DNA from: Isoetes taiwanensis
Taxonomy: Eukaryota > Streptophyta > Lycopodiopsida > Isoetales > Isoetaceae
Length of the DNA: 64,000 bases
Assembly (NCBI GenBank): GCA_021234155.1
Contig: JAJEKV010000012.1
Span: 10,134,448 to 10,198,447 of the forward strand
Reading direction: 5' to 3'
Shown here: positions 35,316 through 49,543 of the stretch, piece by piece
Layout: each line of letters opens with the position of its first letter
Numbering within the stretch: the first letter of the stretch is position 1
Translations under genes and position numbers: made by a program
Notes under the pieces: model-generated
Databases searched by the model: none
What the model was told of the DNA's origin: nothing
The model's input: the letters and a program-made list of their open reading frames with translations, nothing else

Positions 35316-36677
35316 AGTCTCATGCGAGTCGCAGTGCAAGATTAAAGCAAGAAAGAAAAGGAAAAAACAAAACCTAGTCAGCATTGTACATGCATTCTCC
35401 AACATAACTTTGTGTCTTGTGTTCAAGAACCATACTTAAAAACCGAAAGATCTCGAGTATCCATGGTTTTTTTGTCACATTCAATATCTTCTAGAAGTTT
35501 AACTTTAGACATGTGTTGCCCTCATAAGAAATACCTGTGGAAGACAAGAAAAGGAGATGAGAAAAAGCAATTCACAAATGGAAAAATAGGTTACAAACAA
35601 ATTGTGCATGCATCATATCTCAGAACCTTTAGATTGTTGCAGTTACCTAAGCAATCATTATGACATAGCATACATGGAAAAACTTGTGCAATGCAATAGG
35701 ACGATCTGGGCAGAGAACAATGTTTTTGCATGGGTCTCACATGCGTAAAAATTAACCATATGCTCAACGCAAACCAAATCCTAGCTTTAATCATGTGGAA
35801 TCCGTTCTAATCTAGACATGTCCTACAATCTAACAGAGCCAATCAAGCTGCCAAAGAAAATCGAAAAGCAAAATTGTTTCAAGCATAAACCTTGTGGGTT
35901 GCACAAATGCTGGGTGCCACAAATCAAAATGCCCCGTGCTCAAAATCGAAATGCCTTAATGCCAAAATCGAATCAGGAACCTTGAGAATGCTCTAACCCT
36001 AATGAACAGTCATGGATGGTGTCAAAAATCGTTAGAAACCCTTCCAGAAATGCCAATATTTCAGAAACTATTATGGTCTAAGACTGTTGTTTGTTGCTGC
36101 GAGGCATGTTGAGGACAGTAGGCATTGCTTCATTATCCAATGATATGAAACGAGTGCATGCAGCATATGTTGATTTCATAATGGTTCACATACAGGGAAT
36201 ATAGCAGTCACAGAAGCATAAGTTGACTTCTCAGAAGCAAGGGATAGAAGGCTTGAAGATTGAAGCTTGGATGACTTAAGCACCTATCGAATAAAATAGA
36301 CAACTACATGCCATAGGGCAAGGAAAAGGACTTAAATATGTCTAATCTTTTGTTGGGGATGATACATCTCAAATGCTGAACAACATTTTAAATTTTGTGG
36401 TCATCAATTCAGTTACATAAAAATCTTAACAAGCATTTCTTGTGCAGATTAATCCTCCTCGGACTAGATTTATTCATCCCCGACAACAGACTTAAGATAA
36501 TGAAAGCTTACTGAAATTCCTAGATTGTGGCACATACCATGGCCATAAACCACCAAGAGACAGACCAAACTCACCTAGAAGGAACACTCACGCAGTCTTA
36601 TACAACATTATAAGGGCCCTCCATCATGTAAATTTCTTAATAACATGCACTGCAATTAATCAGCCTAGAAAACTTAC
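35316..36677. other. Region without a recognised gene
   Basis: AT-rich sequence with no supported reading frame. It could be intron or flank of the GT47 fragment that follows on the minus strand. Confidence 0.4.
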
Positions 36678-36905
36678 CAGTCAAAATGAAGACATGGTCT
36701 TTACCACCAGATCTCCTCCATGCAGAGCCATTTGTGACAATGTCGATAGCTTTCCTCTGTCTTAAATAATCTTCATTGCCTTCATGATGCCGAAACTTCC
36801 CTTTGGCCTCCGCAAGTTGCATCTCAGCACTTAGAGATGCAAAAAAAGGTACCAAGATCACATCTGCTTGAGTTGGGTCCAAAACCCTCCCAGCTGTAGA
36901 TCCAC
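36678..36905 (-). pseudogene. GT47 exostosin-family glycosyltransferase exon
   Basis: A 228-bp exon bounded by an acceptor (CTATTTAG) and a donor (ACTG|GTAAGT), both in phase 1, encodes GSTAGRVLDPTQADVILVPF, FASLSAEMQLAEAKGKF, EGNEDYLRQRKAIDIV and WRRSGGKDHVFILT. This is the plant exostosin (GT47) pattern: the ADVxxVPFFASLS block and the WRRSGG.DHVF block before the catalytic region. These Golgi type II membrane enzymes add sugars to wall polysaccharides or glycoproteins. Other exons of the gene are not recognised nearby, so this is a single captured or leftover exon. The intact frame and splice sites suggest it could still be spliced into transcripts. Confidence 0.8.
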
Positions 36906-37261
36906 CTAAATAGCTAAAAAGCACAATGCAGCAACCTAGATAAAAACCCACTTAAGAGTGTTCCATTACCCACTGTGAACCCTTCAAAGAAAAAATCAGC
37001 CAAATCAAATCACCTTGTAGAATACGTAAACGATCCCACGCTTGAGAACCCATTGAAATAGCTCCAGCATCCAATACAGAGTTCCATACGACTCCTGGCG
37101 ATGCGGTAGATAACATAGATGAACAACCACTAAGAGAAAGCCCATAGCCAACTACAACGATGGCGGTGTCCCATCAACCTACAAAATCGAACAACATTAT
37201 TACAACGTAGAATCCCCAAACCGGATTGAAATGGTTCCCCATTCTCTTACCAAGTGACACC

Positions 37262-37440
37262 TCCAAAGGCAAACAGATATAGTTCGGCTTTTTGGCGGCA
37301 CTGCTTTCTGCCTACTGAAGGGATCTCCCCAAGAATAGCAGACAAAATGGATGTCTTTCCTTCACCGCCTTCCCACTATTGCAACAAAGCTCCCATTTGG
37401 AACATCAAATGTAATGTTTGAAAGTGTTTTTTCAGCCTGC
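37262..37440 (-). pseudogene. ABCC (MRP-type) ABC transporter NBD1 fragment
   Basis: On the minus strand, AEKTLSNITFDVPNGSFVAI and VG lead into a Walker A region; after a one-frame shift comes GEGKTSILSAILGEIPS. This is the plant ABCC/MRP NBD1 pattern, in which the P-loop reads GSTGEGKTSL. Here about two bases are missing within the P-loop at GGAAGGCGGTGAAGG, just where a CTG word would be expected. The sequence then degenerates before the Q-loop. It is a fragment, with no transmembrane or signature-motif sequence nearby. It directly adjoins the GT47 exon on the same strand though the genes are unrelated. Confidence 0.7.
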
Positions 37441-37689
37441 ATGGAACGAAAAAAGGTCGCCACGAGATAACCCATCAATTCGCCTGGATATTCACAATGG
37501 GCGTGACGGATTTTTGACAAAAGCACAAGATCCCAAGCTTAACTTGGCGAGGAGCGGATCGATCGGTCGGATTTGTAACAAAATGCGCGAAAAGGATCTA
37601 CCTCCTCCGTCACCATTGCTGCTCCAATCGACTGAACCCCAAGGAAAGCCACAGGGGCGCCATCGTCGAATTCGATGGAGAAATCGAAT

Positions 37690-37930
37690 TGGGGCTTTTC
37701 TTGTGGGCCGTCCAAATCCGAGATGGACGGTCGAGATGAAATGCCCCAATACAGAGGATACCAATTTGGGGCTTTTGTTGTGGGCCGTTCATCTCAGAGA
37801 TGGACGGCCGAGATCAATCTGTACCAACATTTTGGTACACCAACAAGAGGGATGCTTGGGGAGTTACGAGGTGGCACCGTCTGGACCGTCCATCTCAAAA
37901 GATGGACGGCCGAGATCAATCTCTACCCAT
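37690..37930. repeat. GGCCGTCCATCT inverted-repeat cluster
   Basis: Three small hairpins of the type GGCCGTCCATCT...AGATGGACGGCC (about 37700, 37781, 37883), each followed by GAGAT, are separated by related spacers. Relatives occur at 43960-44130. It lies just before a TA tract, so it is likely a short nonautonomous element. Confidence 0.65.
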
Positions 37931-37994
37931 CAATCTCTACATCATTTGTGGCACTGCCAACATTTGTGGCACTCAATATAATTGTATATATATA

Positions 37995-40173
<2,179 letters not shown>

Positions 40174-41125
40174 CAGAAGTTAAATCATTCTTAATGCCCC
40201 CGTAAAGTTCCTTGCTGTCGTTATTTTGGAAAGCTTCAAGATTAAGAACTTTTAGAACCAGCAACAGGCTCAACCATTGAAAAATTCTACTCCCATCATC
40301 ATCATTGTCTTTCCCCTGCTTTTCTTCTAATGACCTGAAATTACACGTAAACATGGTATTAAGTATTTCCTGCCATGGGATGAAGGAAAACATAAAGAAC
40401 TTCAGATTGCTTAGTTCCTTGAAGAAATGTACTGTATTTCTGGATAAGATTGTATGCATAAATGATTGCCTCAAAGATATTAATCCTGATTGACTGACTT
40501 CCTTTCCCCCAGAAAGGAAACTATCAGCCTGCAACCTAATGACATGATGAAGCTTCATCATGCTAGTGACTTCTGATTTCATTTTATAATGTCAAACTTC
40601 AACCCTTCTATCAGGACTATTGAACTATCATTTTGTATTTCAGGATACCCTCATTCCGCTCTTAAAAACCCCAATGAAGAAACGTGAGAAAATTGAAGGG
40701 AACTGTAAAAACACATTTACTTTGTCTGTACCATTATCAACTCAAGGATACGAGGAAGAAGTAAATCTGCCCTCTTCGAAATGTATCTGCTAATTCTACT
40801 CAGGAACATTGGAAGCAGCGAATTTTCAAGCTCAGCAAACATCTTATCCAGGAGGAAGCTGATAATTGGGCCCCAATCAGTTACCTGTACCAGCAAATTA
40901 TAAAAGTTTGGCAGAAGCATTTGTAATTGAAATTGCAAATTTAACACATTCTTAGCCCCACACCAAGCACATGCACATTTTACATCTCATTAACCAAAAA
41001 AAACTTTTAAGCACTGACCGTGGTTGCCCAGCTTGGCATTAAATTCATTATCCGTTCTGGATCTGCATTGGCAATAATAAACATGCAACGATGAATTTGA
41101 CCCTCCTCATCTTGATTCATGACGT
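40174..41125 (-). CDS. Multi-exon fragment of an unrecognised helical-repeat-like gene
   Basis: Minus-strand exons join in consistent phase 0. About 41019-41125 (DEEGQIHRCMFIIANADPER, IMNLMPSWATT) ends at ACG|GTCAGT. 40732-40884 (VTDWGPIISFLLDKMFAELE, NSLLPMFLSRISRYISKRAD, LLLPRILELIM) lies between GGTACAG and ATG|GTACAG. An exon starts at 40528 after GGTTGCAG (ADSFLSGGKEVSQSG). 40174-40334 lies between AATTTCAG and TCTG|GTAAGC. The Leu-rich amphipathic texture resembles HEAT/ARM-type proteins, but no family is recognised. Clean splice sites and phases argue for a real gene piece, intact or recently captured. It lies about 140 bp downstream of the ARP4 terminus on the same strand. Confidence 0.5.
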
Positions 41126-41262
41126 TTTGGATTTCTAATTTCATGTATAATCACCAATCAACCAGGAACATAGAGCTCATTGATATGGTACAGGCTGCTA
41201 CTTGCCATAAGGCTATGGAAGCACCAATAAATTAACGCGATAACGAAAAATATTGTGCACAA

Positions 41263-41851
41263 TCAATAAAATTCAGGGCCTTTCCTTTGTACATACGATG
41301 GCCCATGCTCCTCAAATCTGGCGCTCAACAAAAACATTAGAGTCACAAGGAGAGAAAAAAAAGAGCCTAACCTAAATGCCAAACCTTCCTTACTCTGCTT
41401 TTGAGAACCACATTTGCTGAAAAGATCCCAATGAAGCAAGAATACTGCCTCCAATCCAGTATTTGCAAAATATAAGATATCCAAGTGCATTAGGAAGGGT
41501 TAAGTTCTTTGCTTTAACGAATTATACTGATAAATCATCAGTGTCCCCTATGCGCCGCCAGATTCAATTTTCTATTCTCTGACTTTAAACATTCTACAAA
41601 GCAGCCAGTGTGAGTAGAGACCAAATAACCTGAATCTATGTTCTATTGCATTGCCACCTGCAAGCACTTTGACCCTTGCTGCCTGAGGTGCCTCCTGTAG
41701 AAAACAAAGATGTTAACCAGTTTACTGCTTTAACCAGCCATAAATAGTTTGCTACCTCCATGAGATCCTTTTCCAGACAGTTTGCTACCTCCATGAGATC
41801 CTTTTCCAGACGTTCTTTCAATTGATGCGTCAATGCAGTACCACCAGCAAG
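41263..41851 (-). pseudogene. ARP4: Actin-related protein 4 (ARP4) C-terminal exons
   Basis: Four minus-strand exons encode the C-terminus of an ARP4-type nuclear actin-related protein. 41789-41851: LAGGTALTHQLKERLEKDLM. 41630-41694: EAPQAARVKVLAGGNAIEHR. About 41394-41452: YWIGGSILASLGSFQQMWFS, KAE. 41263-41317: FEEHGPSYVQRKGPEFY then stop. ARP4 is a shared subunit of SWR1/INO80 remodellers and NuA4 acetyltransferase. Oddities: a 33-bp tandem duplication of the first exon end gives two equivalent donors (41789 and 41756); the acceptor before the third block reads TTTGCAA instead of an AG; the usual RKCP end is RKGPEFY. No N-terminal actin-fold exons are seen upstream, so this is a fragment. 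Confidence 0.85.
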
Positions 41852-42506
41852 CTATTATTAAACAACCCAAGGGACAAAATTAGATGCAAAAAGAACTTTC
41901 AATCCTGATAACCATAATACCAAATGCACTATGATTTGGCCAATCCTACTCATTTCTCAAGTAATTTTCTGGCTGCATGGCCAAAAAGCCTAAGGATGGA
42001 GTCAGTATGCATGACAAAAAAACAATAAAAGAATTGGTTTGGTAACAGATTGCACACTTAAATCAGAAGACTTTTTTATATTTGCCTAATATAACGTTTC
42101 TTCAAGTTCTTTTCAATGACAAAAGCAGCAAATAATAGCAATGCAGCAAAGGACATGGACATGGAAATGCAAATTAAACGGATCTTAAATACATAGCCTA
42201 AAAAGAGGGATTAAATCTTCAAATCACATTAGCAAAATCAAAGGAAGGATCAGTTAAAACATGAAATTGCACTGTAGAACACGTGCAAGGGCTAGATCTG
42301 AGGCACCAACTTACCAAAATCAAGCCTGGAAAAGCTGCTTTGGCTCTGCAAGAGCAACCAAACATCGGATTGTACAGCGTCACAATCTTAAAATAGTGGC
42401 AAAGCGGCCAAATTGCGGCAAATATAACCATGCCTGCATGTAAAATCCACATAAAGATCATGCAAAATCCACATAAAGATAAAGATCGAGATGGATCAGT
42501 CATTAC

Positions 42507-42591
42507 CTGCATCTACCATCTACCACATTGGCAGAAAGGTATTCAGCGCTATTGTTTTCCCAGCTCTTCCCTCTCCAACCAAAATCACAAG
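42507..42591 (-). pseudogene. P-loop NTPase exon (Roco-like GxGRAGKT)
   Basis: An 85-bp stretch between an acceptor (GATCATAG) and a donor (GATGCAG|GTAATG) encodes LVILVGEGRAGKTIALNTFL followed by PMW and an in-frame stop. GEGRAGKT is a clear Walker A motif and the wording is close to Roc GTPase domains of LRR-Roco proteins. The stop and the lack of further motifs make it a remnant. It precedes ARP4 exons on the same strand. Confidence 0.5.
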
Positions 42592-42736
42592 CTATGATCG
42601 GCAAACAATGGCAATGCTTCTTGCCATCCCTAACTACATTAAGTACATAAATAATTCTGACAAAGACGTTGAGGAAATTGAATTTTCAAAATGGAGCCCC
42701 AACCTCCAAGAACTTTTCCGTTGAAGTAAAACCTAC

Positions 42737-42925
42737 CCTTTTGGCTTCTGAACACAGGCCTGAGCTCATAGGCGGACACCAGAGACTTGGACGTTCTTGC
42801 AAAACTTTCATGCCATAGCTGATCGCATGGAGGAATTTATTTAAATTCTCTGTGAATGACACTGGAATCCTGGAGCATCCGAGAGCCAGATCATTGCAGA
42901 AAACTAGCCCAAGGCCATAAATGAT
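42737..42925 (-). CDS. Symmetric 63-codon exon of an unrecognised gene
   Basis: An acceptor (TTGCCTGCAG) and a donor (AAAAGG|GTAGGT) bound a 189-bp phase 0-0 exon encoding IIYGLGLVFCNDLALGCSRI, PVSFTENLNKFLHAISYGMK and VLQERPSLWCPPMSSGLCSE. It is probably the exon upstream of the P-loop exon, 145 bp away. No family is recognised. Confidence 0.4.
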
Positions 42926-43019
42926 CTGCAGGCAAACGATAAGTTGCTCAAGATTAATTGTGGCTTTAAAGCCCCCGCTTAAACAAAGCAAAAAATTGGT
43001 GTCCATTACCATATTTGCT

Positions 43020-43900
43020 CGGCTTGCTTCCTCCCATGGCTAGTGTTCCTGAAAAGTGTAACCAGACAAAGTATAGATCAGAGGCTCCCCCTCACCTCAC
43101 CCATTTAGGCAGAAAAAAATCCACCGAATTGAATTTTGTGTTGGCTACCCTTTTGTTTGCCATGTTTTGCTTGCTTCAATTCATCTCCACGAACTTTAGA
43201 AATTTTGAGACAAATATGGCAGACAACAAAGCACAGCCTAGAGCAAATGAAAACCTCCAAAGCACCCTTTTAGATTCAAACTTCAATGTTTCGAATCCAA
43301 CTTCAGTGTGGAAGATCGATACGATGCCGGCATGAGCGCCAATAAATCATACAGCCGGCCATACTAGCGCCCAGAAAAAACTCGCGGGCAGAACCCCGAA
43401 AGTGTAAAAAAAAAATGCAGAAGGAAAAATCTTATGTGGTTCCGAATATAATAGCTCTGGTGGACCTCGAGGCGGCACAGATCTAGGAAATGAGTCAATG
43501 GTACACGTTGATGAATTATTATTCTTATCCTTCATGAATTAGCCTATTGTCGCCGCTACCTGCAAGATCCAGCAATTCTTCATCCGGCAGAGTATGCAAG
43601 AGTTTAATGCCTCTGTTATGAAGCAAATCGCAATCTAAAATGGGGATTCAGCGTCGGGATGAGCAGAAAAATCTGAATTGAATTTGGTGGTAAGAATTGA
43701 GAGAAAAATAACAGTGGAAGCCAAGCAGAGAAGAATCGGAAGTCCAAATCTGGTGGTAACGAGCTCAGCTATGGCGGCACGGAGGCTATGGTCCAGCGAG
43801 CAGTACGAAAATGTAGATATGATTCGAATAGGGTGCCACTTTTAGGTGGCAATTAATGTTGACCATTAAATTGCCACCTCATAAATTAGCATAATAATAC
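43020..43900. other. Region without a recognised gene
   Basis: There are short frames only, none with recognisable homology. A TAGGTGGCAATTAATGTTGA / ATTAAATTGCCACCT inverted pair at about 43844-43883 may be the end of a small element. Confidence 0.35.
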
Positions 43901-43939
43901 CGATGGCTTAGATTGAATTCCCAAATCTAACGGTCTAAA

Positions 43940-44165
43940 ATAAAAGCCCTAAATAAAGGGGCTTTTGATTTAGGCCGTCCATCCAGCACGTTCGACGGCC
44001 CAGATGAATCAAACTCAAGTTGGTCCAAACGGCGACACCTCGGGTTACAAACATTTGGTACACTTAATAAGGGGGTTGCTTGGGAATCACGACGTGGCTT
44101 CGTCTCGGCCGTAGATCTCACAATCTTGGACCGTCCAAACGGCGACACCTCGGGTTACAAACATT
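43940..44165. repeat. Element end with GGCCGTCC words and a 44-bp direct repeat
   Basis: GTCCAAACGGCGACACCTCG plus the following GGTTACAAACATTTGGTACACTTA occurs at about 44022 and again at about 44131. It is related to 37690-37930. The second copy runs straight into the TA tract that precedes retroelement copy 3. Confidence 0.7.
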
Positions 44166-45294
44166 TGGTACACTTATATAATTGTATATATATCTATATC
44201 TATATATATATATATATAAATATATATCCACTGGTTGGCACAGTTCTTGTAGAATTTAAGGTCAAACTGCAGACTGAATGACACAAGATCTAAAGCATGG
44301 GTTAACAAAACTTTAAGCCCTACATTTTCCAAAGCATCCACACCATTAGTGAATTGTGACAGATATCCCTATAAACCAAACTGGCTGCTATACTAATATT
44401 GGCAGAATTTTAAAAGACCATGACTCTGATTAGTCTAGACTAGCGTTGTAAAGGTAATGTGATATTTTGGCATTCTTTTTTGACTCACCATAATCACAGT
44501 AACCCACTGATCTGGTCAAATTATGTGGTATTTAAAGTTATCTACCAGATTGACGCAGGCTCCAAGATTTGGACTTAGCATGATTCTGAGCCTATTTTTT
44601 CTAGACTAAACGTCCACGCAAGTAGGAAATTAAGGCAAGCGACCTTAAGTGTTATATTAATTTTAAGTGACCCAATAACTCATTGGCATAAGGGACTGAG
44701 ATGAAAAACCTACAGCCGTGATTTGGATAATCCAAGACTAGATGATGAGTCATGAAAGGTGACGTGGCGTTGTGCATGACATAGCACGAATATTCTGACC
44801 TTTAGAACTTCTAATACTTGAACACATTAGGAAATATGAGAAATATTGGGTCTAGCTTGGAGTAATGGCAGAATATAAACGTATGACCCTTGGTAAGATC
44901 TTATAAAAAAATTGTTGAATAGGGTATAATGAGTACCAACCTTATGCAGTTCTACCACCTAGAAACTTTCGGTGCATTAAGTTACATAATTTCGTAATGA
45001 CGGTTTTAACACACGAATATGCTGACTATGGTACACCTAGTGAACGGGACTGTCGTAGCACAGTTCTAGGGTTTACACTTGAAACCGGTGGTGGCGGTGG
45101 AGGACTACGGCCTGCCAGAATACAACAACTATGGTGATGAAGATCAAACGGATACATGCCGTGACAGGATTTTGGTGTACAATGGTATGATTTCTGCTAT
45201 GTTCACACAATTTACTTGGTTTTTGATAGCTGATAGGAATCCACCGCCTTTTTTCTTCCCTTAACTGCAAACCGTTTCCCCCGTCTTTGAATTG

Positions 45295-45786
45295 ATGGAA
45301 CCGAATAAATGGGAAGATGATCTGGTCAAAGCTTTTCTGGAAGATTTAAGCATAGTTGGGGATAGTTCTTGGTGTTTGGTAGACTGTCTACAGACGGCCA
45401 AAGGCAAGGGCGCCTTACTTGAAAATAAACCAGCGGCTTCACACTGTATCTCTGATACAATGACCAGAACAGAGGGTTGTCTCAATATTAAGCCAACCAA
45501 GGCAGATATTATAATGATGCTTAAAGAGAGAGGAATCGACTGCAAGAATGATGGTGCAGCTATCAAGAAGTCTGTACTGGAGGAAATGGCTAATAAGGCT
45601 GGGATTGACATTTTTGCTGCAAAGAAAAGCCTATTGGGAAAACGTCCTGCCTCAAGCATTGCAGCTTGCAGATTAGTTATTCAAGGAAAGACCACTATTG
45701 GTACTGGTTCTGGAGCAAATAACAGCTACGTTAATGGTGGCGCTGACTTGGACGCACTTGATGGAGAAGACACACCGTTGAATCAG
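45295..45786 (+). CDS. Retroelement ORF1, exon 1 (copy 3)
   Basis: 164 codons from ATG at 45295 (MEPNKWEDDLVKAFLEDLS) to PLNQ at the donor AATCAG|GTTTTG, phase 0. The conserved core reads KPTKADIIMMLKERGIDC then KKSVLEEMANKAGID, as in family 1. The start is supported because copy 4 has the same ATG and same exon length (492 bp) although the protein differs at about 32 positions. The acidic, Trp-containing N-terminus is absent from the family 1 prediction, so that family's true start may be misplaced. Function unknown; an SAP-like nucleic-acid-binding role is a guess. Confidence 0.7.
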
Positions 45787-46609
45787 GTTTTGCTTCATTA
45801 ACACTAATTTTTAACAGAAATAACAGAAATATGGGATGGGCTGAGGGATAAATGCATTTGTGACTGCATACTTAGGCTATCTACTAGATTTTAGAATATT
45901 TTGGTTGATATTTGGACAATATAACTAGCTATGGACTGAATGCCATTTGATTGAAAGCTATGTAGTCTTAGACGTTATTTGAAGTGTTTGCTGATGATGC
46001 CAGTAATATGGGAACAATTTCAAGTGCTTTCGGATCGCTATTAATCTATGTTATCATATTCTAGATTTTAAACATTACATTTATGCTGTCCTTATGGTCC
46101 ACCTTCTGCTAAAGATTATGGATCTGATACATCTATGGAGTTGGTAAGGCGTGATATAGCAGCATATTTCCTTTGAATCTATAGGTTCCTAAATGGTAAA
46201 ATATCAAGGTAAGATTGATCTGTTGTCTGGACTAAGTGGTTGAAAATACGGTAAGATGGATCTGATGGACAAGATGGTATATCTTCATGGGGAAAGTTGA
46301 TACAAAAGTTTCTGGAATCTGTTTACTTTACAAGGTCTGGGGAGGTTTCCAGATAGAGGATAAATTTGTTTAACCTTCTAAACTTGGTTGGCTGAATTAG
46401 TATTTAATGGTATGGGTGTTTAAAGGGATGGAACACGTTGTTGCATGGCTCCATATGTGCAGGCAGCATTTAAATGTTATGGGCTTATGAGCATGCTGCT
46501 CAAATAAGATTAAACAGCATAAGGGAGTACATTTTACCTCATCCTAGTTACTGTTTGTACATTTCCTTGATTTTCTACTTAACATATCAGTGATTTTAGG
46601 TTGAAAGGC

Positions 46610-46705
46610 GAAAAGCCATGAGTTTCCTCTGCTTACCTGCTAGTAGCTTAGCATTTTACCCTGTTTAAAGGCTAATTTGCTTTGGTTCTACTGCAGGTAA
46701 CCGGA
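46610..46705 (+). other. Conserved intronic CAG|GTAAC site (copy 3)
   Basis: Within the 1.85-kb ORF1 intron, a block with GCTTACCTGCTA and then CTACTGCAG|GTAACC is shared with family 1 (10730-10790) although the rest of the intron is not. Acceptor and donor consensus are fused, as in recursive splice sites. In family 1 an 85-codon frame follows; here it stops after about 22 codons. Confidence 0.45.
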
Positions 46706-47632
46706 TTCTCTCCTACCTCCTTTGTATTTGACAAAGCATATGGAAGAGTAATGTTTCGAGAATGATGCAACCAAAGGAAAGGGAAAATCACTGGCAAATT
46801 CTGTTTTTATTTAAAGAAAACCTCAGGTTCTGTCTTCTTCACTGCTTAAAATAGCTACTATGGGCTTAACCATGCATAATGGTAAAGTATTTTTGTCAAA
46901 ATGCTGCTGAATCTTTTCCGGCTCCAAAAAAAATGGCATAAGGTAGTAATGAACTTATGATATTTTGTGTTCTGCATTATATGACATCCTGAGCAGCCAT
47001 ATCTAACAGTAAAGGCTGTTCTTTATAATTTTTTTAATATATTGGAATTTCTTTTTTACTATGTCTTAAAATGGTAATTGTTATGCTGTTTTGGATCACA
47101 TTGCATTATAAGGAGCATGGAATACGTGGAGTAGTTGTAATATTGCTGGTAAAGTGTAGCATGCATAAGTGTATAAGGAACATGACCATTGTATAGGGTA
47201 TGAGACAGAAATGTTAAACTGTCAACAATTCTTGAAAAAATACAAGAATCCCAGATAGGAAAAAGTCTATGACTAAATACAATCAGGATATGTGAAATAT
47301 ATGTAGGTATAGCCTATAAGATTTTCCCGAATGTATAAAGGGACCGATAAGTCTAAAACAGACCAGGGATCTCCCTGGCTGGGTTAGATGTCTGAGCCTG
47401 GTCCTTGGATCAGACTCAGGCTTTGTATATATTCTGTGATTTCGTGGGACTGGTTCAACCAGTGCAGATCTTATGGGTGGTACTTTCACATATTTCACAT
47501 ATTTCATAGTGTCCTGCTCTTTACAATGATCAAGTTGTCTTCCTGCATATAGATAAATGTAGGGACAGACTTTCTTATATAAATGATCTTATCAATGCCG
47601 GATCTAACTGGGTTTAATGGACACTGCTTCAG

Positions 47633-49258
47633 GAAGCCGCAACAAACACTCCTAGTGATGGCAATATAGCAGGCAACAGCCTTGTGACAGCGCAAACTAT
47701 TTGGTGCAATGATCTAATAACATATGGGTATCAAGCCACAGGCAGGTCTGCACCAAATCAGGCTGTTCAAGCAGCTATTGCATGTATTCTAAAGGAAGAA
47801 TTGCATAACTACATCATTGATCTGGAAAGAGCAACTGTCAACAATGATCACTCAGCAATCAATCACATGGGAATGTGCAGTTTTCTCTCATTAGTGGCTG
47901 GTTTTGGGAAGACTGGATATGATATTGGTACTTGTAAGGGTCTGATAGATCAGAAATATGCAAGACTACCTCTAACACTATTCAATGCAACTGAGCGTGA
48001 AACGGCAAATCTAAAGATTTTTGTCAACGTTCTTACAGCACTAGAACGGGCCAACGGAGTCAAATATACATTCCCGGTCAACAATAACAAAAGAATGAGG
48101 GTTCGTGCTCAGAATACTCAGGTGAAAATGGTACCTGATACAATGGCAAGCAACTGCCTTTTTAGCATCGACATGCTGCCCGATGAATACAAGACTGCAT
48201 TTAGTGCCAAAACTGATAGTGAGAGCAGTGGTAGCCTTGACATACCAGAGGTTGATGAGGACAGAGTACCCATTGCCATGCTCAACTTCTTCAACTGTGG
48301 TAGGTTTCCCATCATGACGCAAAGGGAAGTTGAGTCACATGGTGCACAATTTAAGCAAGCACTCTGGAAAAGCAAAAATCTAGGTGTACTAGCACCTATC
48401 AATCTTGAGGCCTGGAAAAAACTTGCTGGTATCAATGATGAGGAGCTAAAAAAGGCATGCAATGAGGTTGATAACTGTATCAGAAGTGTTGAAAGGATTG
48501 AAGTCACACTACCGTTTGCTGCCCGCTGCCTTGGCTTAGAATGCAGTAACAGCAGGACAATCGTGATTGGACAGAAAAGTCATCAGGCAAGAGCTGATGA
48601 GAGGAGGCATGACTTTTATATCAAGAAAATGTGGAGGACTTTCTGTCCCTTCATCAAGTGCACATGCGGAAAAGCAGCAAAAGAAAGTGGGGACTGCCCA
48701 GATACTATTATATGGCTCGATCACGCAATATGGTTTCTCATGAATAACCTGGAAATGGCATGGCCAATGCACCCAATGGTGGTAAGATTTGGTTTTTTCT
48801 GCTCTGTTCTTTCTACTAAACCTCTGCGAAATGCAATTGTAGCTCTGATTGGATATCTTAGGGTCAGAGACATTCTGGTTAAAATGACCATTAAATATTC
48901 TGAGGATCCCAATGCTGACTTGAATAGGGAATTTGGTAATACGAAATTAACTGATATCCTGGAGAAAACAATCAAACCCATAAAGTTCTTGGTAGGCAAA
49001 CAACAGGAATTGACAGGAAGCAGCCAGAATATAAGCAATAGGATGAAGAGCGGTGAACCTGATAGTCCAGACTGCTCAATTATTATGCCACCTAGGGTGT
49101 TTACACGACCTGAGTCTGTCAATTCGAGGGCTGGACACAACAATGACAACGACATAATTAATCTGGATGATGCAAACGTCAATGAAGGCTTTGCTACAAG
49201 AGGAAACGGAGGCCCTAGCAGGTCCTACAATATTCAACCATGCAATTTAGACGTATGA
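47633..49258 (+). CDS. Retroelement ORF1, exon 2 (copy 3, intact)
   Basis: After the acceptor CTGCTTCAG the frame opens in phase 0 (EAATNTPSDGNIAGNSLVTA) and runs 541 codons to a stop at 49258. With exon 1 the protein is about 705 residues. Conserved blocks: YGYQATGRSAPNQAVQAAIA, TALERANGVKYTFPV, AMLNFFNCGRFPIMTQREVE, a Cys cluster CPFIKCTCGKAAKESGDCPD (about residue 345 of the exon), WFLMNNLEMAWPM, GYLRVRDILVKMTIKYSEDP and an acidic C-terminus. No known ORF1, Gag or helicase family is recognised. Partnering the RT, a nucleic-acid-binding particle or chaperone role like other retroelement ORF1 proteins is plausible but inferred. A donor-like AAACAG|GTATGT follows the stop. Confidence 0.8.
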   Translation, partial: EAATNTPSDGNIAGNSLVTAQTIWCNDLITYGYQATGRSAPNQAVQAAIACILKEELHNYIIDLERATVNNDHSAINHMGMCSFLSLVAGFGKTGYDIGTCKGLIDQKYARLPLTLFNATERETANLKIFVNVLTALERANGVKYTFPVNNNKRMRVRAQNTQVKMVPDTMASNCLFSIDMLPDEYKTAFSAKTDSESSGSLDIPEVDEDRVPIAMLNFFNCGRFPIMTQREVESHGAQFKQALWKSKNLGVLAPINLEAWKKLAGINDEELKKACNEVDNCIRSVERIEVTLPFAARCLGLECSNSRTIVIGQKSHQARADERRHDFYIKKMWRTFCPFIKCTCGKAAKESGDCPDTIIWLDHAIWFLMNNLEMAWPMHPMVVRFGFFCSVLSTKPLRNAIVALIGYLRVRDILVKMTIKYSEDPNADLNREFGNTKLTDILEKTIKPIKFLVGKQQELTGSSQNISNRMKSGEPDSPDCSIIMPPRVFTRPESVNSRAGHNNDNDIINLDDANVNEGFATRGNGGPSRSYNIQPCNLDV

Positions 49259-49543
49259 AATAAAACAGGTATGTCATCTCACAAGGAATGTTTTATGTGT
49301 ACTATGTTTCTCTTTTACAAGTACTTTAAAAAGTAAATGACACCCTATAACAGTGTGTTGGTATCGTTGTGATCTATTGATAATTCTTGCATTAGGATAG
49401 CGGACATGTAATGGGGTGCATGGGGTTAACTAAAAGCTAAAAACTGAACTGTATATACGTTTCAATGCCTACAAGGGCATTACATGACATAAATTTCGGC
49501 TCTGATCAGACCTTACAAAATATTACAGATTTGTACCAGAACC

